A stretch of 9,315 nt of DNA, from NCBI GenBank assembly GCA_030679805.1, contig JAUXST010000228.1:1-9315 (forward strand), in the 5' to 3' direction. Numbering within the stretch: position 1 is the first letter of the stretch; each line of letters opens with the position of its first letter. The translations under genes and the position numbers were made by a program. Positions 4,634 through 9,315 of this stretch are shown here, in pieces. The DNA comes from Reyranella sp. (GTDB lineage: Bacteria; Pseudomonadota; Alphaproteobacteria; Reyranellales; Reyranellaceae). A model generated the notes under the pieces. The model did no database searches and was not told the origin of the DNA. It saw only the letters and a program-made list of their open reading frames with translations.

Positions 4634-7312
4634 ATGTCCACGCGCAATCTCGACAAGCTCATGGCGCCGAAATCGGTCGTGGCGATCGGCGCCAGCGTGC
4701 GCCCCGGCTCGGTCGGTGCGGCGGTGACGCGCAACCTGCTGGCCGGCGGCTTTCACGGCGAGATTTACCTCGTCAACGTCAAGGGCGGCGAGATCGATGG
4801 CCGTCGGGTCTACCGCAGCCTCGCCGAACTGCCGGAGATCCCCGACCTCGCGGTCGTGATGACTCCGGCGGAGACGATCCCGCGCCTGATCCTCGAACTC
4901 GGCGAGCGCGGCACGAAGGTCGCGGTGGTGATCAGCGCCGGCCCGGGCAACGGCGCCGACGGGGCCGAGGTGAACGCCCGCTGGCGGCGGAGGATCCTGC
5001 GTGCCGCCCGGCCGTCTTTGCTACGCGTCGTCGGACCCAACACCATCGGCTATGCCATGCCGAAGCTGGGACTGAACGCGAGCTTCGGGCCCGGCAACCT
5101 CAAGGCCGGCCGCATCGCCGCGGTGGCGCAGTCGGGCGCGGTGCTGGCCGGGCTCGCCGACTGGGGCACCGCCCAGGGCATCGGCTTCTCGCATCTGATC
5201 TCGATGGGCGACATGAGCGACGTCGATTTCGGCGACGTGCTCGACATGCTGGCGCGCGACTCCGACACGCGCGCCATCCTGATGTACATCGAGGGCATCA
5301 CACACGCGCGCAAGTTCATGTCGGCGGCGCGCGGTGTGGCGCGCATCAAGCCGGTGATCGTGCTGAAGGCCGGCCGCCATGCCGCCGCCGCCAAGGCCGC
5401 GGCCTCGCACACCGGCTCGATGGCGGGCTCCGCCGCCGTCTACAACGCTGCTTTCGCCCGCGCCGGCCTCGTGCGCGTGACGGGGCTGGGCGAGTTGTTC
5501 GATGCTGCCGAGACGCTGGGCTACGGCATCTCGCCGCGCACCGAGCGCCTGGCGATCCTGACCAATGGCGGCGGCGTCGGCATCATCGCCACCGATCTGC
5601 TGCTGGACGAGGGCGGCGAGCTGGCGACGCTGCTGCCCAAGACCCTCAATCAACTCGACAAGCACATGCCGCGGGCGTGGTCGCGCGGCAATCCGGTCGA
5701 CATCGTGGGCGATGCTGATGGCCCGCGTTATGCCGCCGCGCTCGATGCCCTGGCCGACGATCGCGGCGTGGGCGCGGTGCTGGCGATGAACGTGCCGACC
5801 GCGCTCACCTCGTCGGAGGATGCGGCGCGCGCGATCGCGGGCGCCGCCGGCGCCAAGGTCGTGCCGGTGATCGGCTGCTGGATCGGTGGCCCCGCCGCGG
5901 CGGCGGGCCGCGAGGTCCTCCATGCCGCCGGCATGCCGGCCTACGACACGCCACTGCGCGCCGTGCGCGGTTTCATGCACACCGTCCAGTACCGGCGCGG
6001 CCAGCGCGCGCTCCAGCGCACACCGCCGTCGGTTCCCGACGCGCGCGCCGACACCCAGCTGGTCCGGGCCATCGTCCATGGGGCGCTGGCCGACAAGCGC
6101 TCGATCCTGACCGAGCCCGAAGCCAAGCGGGTGCTGGCGGCCTATGGCATTCCCGTCGTGCCGACCGAGATCGTGCTCGATGCCGCCGAGGCGGCGGCTG
6201 CCGCCGTGCGTATCGGCTTTCCCGTCGCGGTAAAAATCCTGTCGCGCCAGATCACGCACAAATCCGACGTGGGCGGCGTGGCGCTCGACCTCGTCTCCGA
6301 ACAGGCCGTCATCGAAGCAGTGCGGACCATGACCGGCAAGGCGCTGGTGCAGGCGCCCAAGGCCAGGATCGACGGCTTCGTCGTCCAGCCGATGATCAAG
6401 CGGCCCAACGCCGTTGAGCTGATCCTGGGTGCCGCGGAAGACCCGGTCTTCGGGCCGATCCTGCTGGTCGGCCACGGCGGTGTTGCGGCTGAAGTGGTGG
6501 ACGACAAGGCGCTGGCGCTGCCGCCGCTCGATCCGGTGCTGGCTGAGGATGCGCTGAGCCGCACCCGCGTCGACCGGCTGCTGCGAGGTTATCGCGACCG
6601 GCCGCCGGCGGCGCGCGGCGCGGTCGGCGAGGCCATGGTGCGGCTGTCGCAGCTCATCGCCGACGTCGACGAGATCGCCGAGCTCGACATCAATCCGCTG
6701 CTGGCCGACGCCGACGGAGTTCTGGCGCTCGACGCCCGCATCGTCGTCAGGAAGCCGGAAGCCGGGCAGGAGCGGGCGGCGCGCTTCGCCATCCGGCCCT
6801 ATCCGGTCGAACTCGAGACCGAGATCCGGCATGGCGAGGAGAAGCTCCGGATCCGGCCGATCCGGCCGCAGGACGAGGCGTTGCTCGACGGCTTCGTGCG
6901 CGGCCTGTCGCGCGAGGACGTCCGCATGCGCTTCTTCGGGCCGCTGCGCGAACTCAGCCACGAGATGGCAGCAAGGCTCACCCAGATCGACTACGACCGC
7001 GAGATGGCGTTCCTGCTGATGGACGGCGAGACTCTGGTGGGCGTGGGCCGGCTCGCGGCCGACCCCGGCTTCGAGCAGGCCGAATTCGCCCTCGTCGTCG
7101 CCTCGAATCGCCAAGGCTGCGGCTACGGCACGTTGCTGCTCACGCATGTGCTGCATTATGCGAAGTCGCGCGGCATCAAGCGCGTGGTCGGGCATGTGCT
7201 GCGTGAAAACGGCAAGATGCTCGACCTCGTAAAACGCCTTGGCTTCCGCCGTGAAGGCATGCGCTCGGGCGAGCCTGACCTCCGGGTGGTGAAGTCGCTC
7301 GGCGGTCTGTAA
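4634..7312 (+). CDS. Bifunctional ADP-forming acyl-CoA synthetase-like / GNAT acetyltransferase (Pat/PatZ type)
   Basis: An 892-residue protein, close to the size of enterobacterial Pat/PatZ. The order is a CoA-binding Rossmann domain (about 8-135; VVAIGASVRPGSVG at 15-28), a succinyl-CoA-ligase-like domain (about 155-300; AQSGAVLAGLADWG and ASHTGSMAGS), an ATP-grasp domain (about 490-705; PVAVKILSRQITHKSDVGGV and ELDINPLL), and a C-terminal GNAT domain (about 735-890). The GNAT acetyl-CoA loop is NRQGCGYG (825-832), with Glu817 as the likely general base. Characterised Pat proteins acetylate lysines of metabolic enzymes such as acetyl-CoA synthetase. The synthetase half of Salmonella Pat is reported inactive for lack of the phospho-acceptor His; here His259 is present in ASHTG, so ligase activity is possible. 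A sigma-54-like promoter precedes it. No terminator is visible before the next gene, so readthrough into the deacetylase is possible. Confidence 0.93.
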   Translation: MSTRNLDKLMAPKSVVAIGASVRPGSVGAAVTRNLLAGGFHGEIYLVNVKGGEIDGRRVYRSLAELPEIPDLAVVMTPAETIPRLILELGERGTKVAVVISAGPGNGADGAEVNARWRRRILRAARPSLLRVVGPNTIGYAMPKLGLNASFGPGNLKAGRIAAVAQSGAVLAGLADWGTAQGIGFSHLISMGDMSDVDFGDVLDMLARDSDTRAILMYIEGITHARKFMSAARGVARIKPVIVLKAGRHAAAAKAAASHTGSMAGSAAVYNAAFARAGLVRVTGLGELFDAAETLGYGISPRTERLAILTNGGGVGIIATDLLLDEGGELATLLPKTLNQLDKHMPRAWSRGNPVDIVGDADGPRYAAALDALADDRGVGAVLAMNVPTALTSSEDAARAIAGAAGAKVVPVIGCWIGGPAAAAGREVLHAAGMPAYDTPLRAVRGFMHTVQYRRGQRALQRTPPSVPDARADTQLVRAIVHGALADKRSILTEPEAKRVLAAYGIPVVPTEIVLDAAEAAAAAVRIGFPVAVKILSRQITHKSDVGGVALDLVSEQAVIEAVRTMTGKALVQAPKARIDGFVVQPMIKRPNAVELILGAAEDPVFGPILLVGHGGVAAEVVDDKALALPPLDPVLAEDALSRTRVDRLLRGYRDRPPAARGAVGEAMVRLSQLIADVDEIAELDINPLLADADGVLALDARIVVRKPEAGQERAARFAIRPYPVELETEIRHGEEKLRIRPIRPQDEALLDGFVRGLSREDVRMRFFGPLRELSHEMAARLTQIDYDREMAFLLMDGETLVGVGRLAADPGFEQAEFALVVASNRQGCGYGTLLLTHVLHYAKSRGIKRVVGHVLRENGKMLDLVKRLGFRREGMRSGEPDLRVVKSLGGL

Positions 7313-7387
7313 CGTCTGTATCCGTGGCCATTCTGGATTGGGGCCGAATAGTGGCGGCAGGCCAAGGCGTTAGGGCGAATCTCTGAT
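7313..7387 (+). other. 75-bp intergenic gap without a recognised signal
   Basis: Only weak GGCC-containing inverted repeats are present, with no T-tract and no convincing promoter. Whether the deacetylase is transcribed from upstream or from its own start cannot be decided here. Confidence 0.4.
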
Positions 7388-8527
7388 ATGGCATTGAGGA
7401 AGAACAGAAGCGGGAAGTCGAACAGAAGGAGTCCGAAACCGACGCTCACTCGCCTCGGGCGCCTGCGCGCACGATTTGGGTCTGTCGGTACATGGATCGA
7501 TGCGCATCGTTGGCACTCGATTGTACTCGGTCTTCTGCTGCTGTTCTTCGGTAGTCTTGTCGGTGGCTATTTCGGCGCTGGTTGGCTCGAGTCGATCGAC
7601 CGCGAGCGGCTGGCGCGCGAGACGATCGAGGACATGAAGCGCGGCACGCCTGCGGAACCCGACGCGAAATACGCCCGCATCGAAGATATCCCCGGCCTGC
7701 CCAAATACACCGAAGTCGAACCGGGCAAACCGCGCCCCACGCTCGAGGAGAAGCCGCGTCCGGCAAGCAAGCCCACGCAGGTGGCCGCGGCGGCGGCCTC
7801 GAGCGACCAGGCGTGGCGGCGCAACGCGGTGCCGTTCCGCGACCTCAACACGCGACCGCTGGTTGCCATCGTGATCGACGATGTCGGACTCGACCGGCCG
7901 CGCTCGAAACGCGCCTGGGAGCTGTCGGGCCCGTTGACAATGTCGTTCCTGCCCTACGCCAAGGACCTGCGCGATCAGGCGCGCGCCGCGCGCGGGCGAG
8001 GGCACGAACTGATGCTGCACCTGCCGATGGAGCCCACCGGACGCAACGATCCCGGCCCCGGCGCGCTGCTGGTCTCGATGACCGACGCCGAGATCCGCCA
8101 GCGCACGGCCACCGCGCTCGACAGCTTCGAGGGCTTCGCCGGCGTCAACAACCACATGGGCAGCCGCTTCACGGCCTTCCGACCGGGCATGGAGACGGTG
8201 CTGCGCCAGCTCAAGCCACGCGGGCTGATGTTCCTCGACTCGCGCACGACCAAGGACTCGGTGGGCGAGCAGACGGCCCAGGAACTCGGCGTCCCCAATA
8301 TCGTCCGCCATGTGTTTCTCGATGACGACGAGTCGATAGAGGCCGTGCGCCGCAGGCTGGCGGAAGTCGAGGCCATCGCGAAGCGTCAAGGCTTCGTCGT
8401 CGCGATCGGCCATCCCCACGAGGCCACGCTGCAGGCGCTTTCCGAATGGCTGCCCACGGCACAGAGCAAGGGTTTGGCCCTCGCGCCGGCCACAGCCGTG
8501 TTGCGCAAGCGCAACGGTTGGGATTGA
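7388..8527 (+). CDS. Divergent polysaccharide deacetylase family protein (PF04748/YibQ-like), membrane-anchored
   Basis: A 379-residue protein. It has a basic N-terminus (residues 1-43, many Arg/Lys), one membrane helix (about 44-66; SIVLGLLLLFFGSLVGG), a Pro/Glu/Ala-rich linker (about 85-145), and a periplasmic NodB-like fold from about 156. Motifs seen are AIVIDDVG (160-167), LMLHLPMEP (209-217), NNHMGS (254-259), FLDSRT (282-287) and AIGHPH (339-344). These provide the Asp and His residues expected at the metal site of this family. The family is related to polysaccharide deacetylases, but its substrate is not firmly established; a role in envelope glycan processing is inferred. In many alphaproteobacteria it lies beside EnvC- and CtpA-type genes, which are absent here. 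The ATG at 7388 has only a distant AGGG upstream. A gamma-glutamyltransferase-like gene follows after 31 bp, probably in the same transcript. Confidence 0.92.
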   Translation: MALRKNRSGKSNRRSPKPTLTRLGRLRARFGSVGTWIDAHRWHSIVLGLLLLFFGSLVGGYFGAGWLESIDRERLARETIEDMKRGTPAEPDAKYARIEDIPGLPKYTEVEPGKPRPTLEEKPRPASKPTQVAAAAASSDQAWRRNAVPFRDLNTRPLVAIVIDDVGLDRPRSKRAWELSGPLTMSFLPYAKDLRDQARAARGRGHELMLHLPMEPTGRNDPGPGALLVSMTDAEIRQRTATALDSFEGFAGVNNHMGSRFTAFRPGMETVLRQLKPRGLMFLDSRTTKDSVGEQTAQELGVPNIVRHVFLDDDESIEAVRRRLAEVEAIAKRQGFVVAIGHPHEATLQALSEWLPTAQSKGLALAPATAVLRKRNGWD

Positions 8528-8546
8528 GTGCCGCCAACGAAGAGTT

Positions 8547-8552
8547 GGAGGA
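8547..8552 (+). promoter_or_regulatory. Strong ribosome binding site of the gamma-glutamyltransferase-like gene
   Basis: GGAGGA sits six bases before GTG at 8559. This near-consensus Shine-Dalgarno decides in favour of the GTG start over the in-frame ATG at 8580. Confidence 0.8.
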
Positions 8553-8558
8553 AGCAGC

Positions 8559-9315
8559 GTGCGTTACAAGAAACAGGCGATGATCGTGGCCCCGCAGCCG
8601 GAATCCACGGAAGCGGGAGCCGACGTGCTGCGCGAGGGCGGCAACGTCGTCGATGCCGGCATCGCCTGCGCGCTGGTCCAGGGCGTCGTCGATCCGCTGA
8701 TGTGCGGCATCGCGGGCTTCGGCAGTTGCGGCATCTACATGCCGGGCAAGAAGTTCCACGGCTACATCGACGCCCACGCGCCGGCGCCGCTCGCGTCGCG
8801 GCCCGACATGTGGGCCAACCTGATCGAGAGCGAGGCGCGCGACGGCTACGGGTTCATCCTGAAGGGCCGGGTGAACGACATTGGCTACAAGTCGATCTGC
8901 GCGCCGGCCAATCTCAGGATGTACTACGAAGCGCACAAGGAGCACGGTAGCCTGCCGTGGTCGCGCATCGTCGAGCCTGCGATCGCCTGGGCCGAGAACG
9001 GTTGGACGGTGCGACCGCACGTTCACTACTGGTGGTCGGACGACGGCGCCTTTGGCCGCGCGCCCAACTTCGAGCGCACCGGCTTCACCCCGGCGGCGCG
9101 CTCCCTCTACTGCCGGCCCGACGGGACGCCCAAGCGGGTCGGCGATGCCGTCGTCAACCGCGACTACGCGCAGACCTTGAGGGCCATCGCCAAGGGCGGT
9201 GCCGATGCCTTCTATTCGGGCGAGATCGCGCAGGCGATCGCCGAGGACATGAAGAAGAACGAGGCGCTTCTGTCGCTGGAGGATCTCAAGGCCTGGAAGC
9301 CCACGCACAACGCGC
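8559..9315 (+). CDS. Gamma-glutamyltransferase family protein, partial (N-terminal 252 residues)
   Basis: The gene starts at GTG 8559 and is open at the right edge. The N-terminus matches the large-subunit side of gamma-glutamyltranspeptidases (Ntn-hydrolases): MIVAPQPESTEAGADVLREG, GGNVVDAGIACALVQGVVDP, GIAGFGSCGIYMPG, then LPWSRIVEPAIAWAENGW (about 132-149) and a KGGADAFYSGEIAQAIAEDM region (about 215-235). Classical enzymes cleave glutathione and other gamma-glutamyl compounds in the periplasm after self-cleavage at a Thr. That Thr lies beyond the window, so activity cannot be judged. No signal peptide is visible. The motif D-x-R-E-x-A-P, whose Arg binds the glutamyl carboxylate in E. coli GGT, reads DAHAPAP (71-77), so the Arg is His73. 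This may be a divergent subfamily with another substrate. It is probably co-transcribed with the deacetylase 31 bp upstream. Confidence 0.9.
   Translation, partial: MRYKKQAMIVAPQPESTEAGADVLREGGNVVDAGIACALVQGVVDPLMCGIAGFGSCGIYMPGKKFHGYIDAHAPAPLASRPDMWANLIESEARDGYGFILKGRVNDIGYKSICAPANLRMYYEAHKEHGSLPWSRIVEPAIAWAENGWTVRPHVHYWWSDDGAFGRAPNFERTGFTPAARSLYCRPDGTPKRVGDAVVNRDYAQTLRAIAKGGADAFYSGEIAQAIAEDMKKNEALLSLEDLKAWKPTHNA

Noticed and set aside
4528..5718. A 396-codon plus-strand open frame overlapping the Pat-like gene
   Set aside because: It is an Arg-rich shifted frame of the real gene with no domains and no ribosome binding site.
5021..7195. A 724-codon open frame antisense to the Pat-like gene
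   Set aside because: Its composition is rich in Arg, His, Gln and Asp with no recognisable domain. It is the expected mirror of a long GC-rich coding sequence with strong third-position bias, and the opposite strand encodes a clear four-domain protein.
7313..7387. Possible terminator after the Pat-like gene
   Set aside because: Only 4-bp GGCC matches with long loops and no T-run; not convincing.
7370..8419. A 349-codon open frame antisense to the deacetylase
   Set aside because: It has the typical Arg/Gly/Asp-rich composition of a GC-rich antisense shadow, while the plus strand carries conserved deacetylase motifs throughout.
8211..9308. A 365-codon open frame antisense to the deacetylase end and the gamma-glutamyltransferase-like gene
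   Set aside because: It is a shadow frame spanning two real genes, with no domain recognised.

Overview
The window is high-GC chromosomal DNA with short intergenic gaps and no rRNA, tRNA, CRISPR array or mobile element that I can see. Its gene content suggests an alphaproteobacterium: a Bug/TctC-type periplasmic binding protein without its membrane partners, a 'divergent polysaccharide deacetylase' with an N-terminal membrane anchor, an ADP-forming acyl-CoA synthetase fused to a GNAT domain, and GTG/TTG starts. Genus cannot be decided from the sequence alone.

Left block, minus strand (positions 2982 to 1). A promoter with a MerR-type 19-bp spacer precedes a MerR-type regulator fused to a P-loop NTPase-like domain. 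It is followed, with gaps of about 40 bp or less, by trpG (anthranilate or aminodeoxychorismate synthase glutamine amidotransferase), a Bug/TctC solute-binding protein with an export signal, and a nucleotidyltransferase-like gene that overlaps the preceding stop codon and runs off the window edge. The spacing suggests one transcript, although the functions do not form an obvious pathway and no other trp gene is present.

Middle. An EamA/DMT membrane transporter (plus strand) diverges from the MerR gene and runs tail to tail into a glutathione S-transferase-like gene (minus strand); their stop codons abut with no spacer.

Right block, plus strand (4578 to the end). A close match to a sigma-54 promoter (-24 GG, -12 GC) lies 40 bp before a large bifunctional acyl-CoA synthetase (ADP-forming type)/GNAT acetyltransferase related to Pat/PatZ. 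After 75 bp comes a membrane-anchored divergent polysaccharide deacetylase. After a further 31 bp, behind a strong ribosome binding site, is a gamma-glutamyltransferase-family gene cut by the right edge. The last two genes are probably co-transcribed.

The points most worth following up are the sigma-54-like promoter in front of the Pat-like gene, the MerR-NTPase fusion with altered NTPase motifs and its own MerR-type promoter, and the placement of trpG away from any trp gene. I found no clear evidence of an entirely new system.
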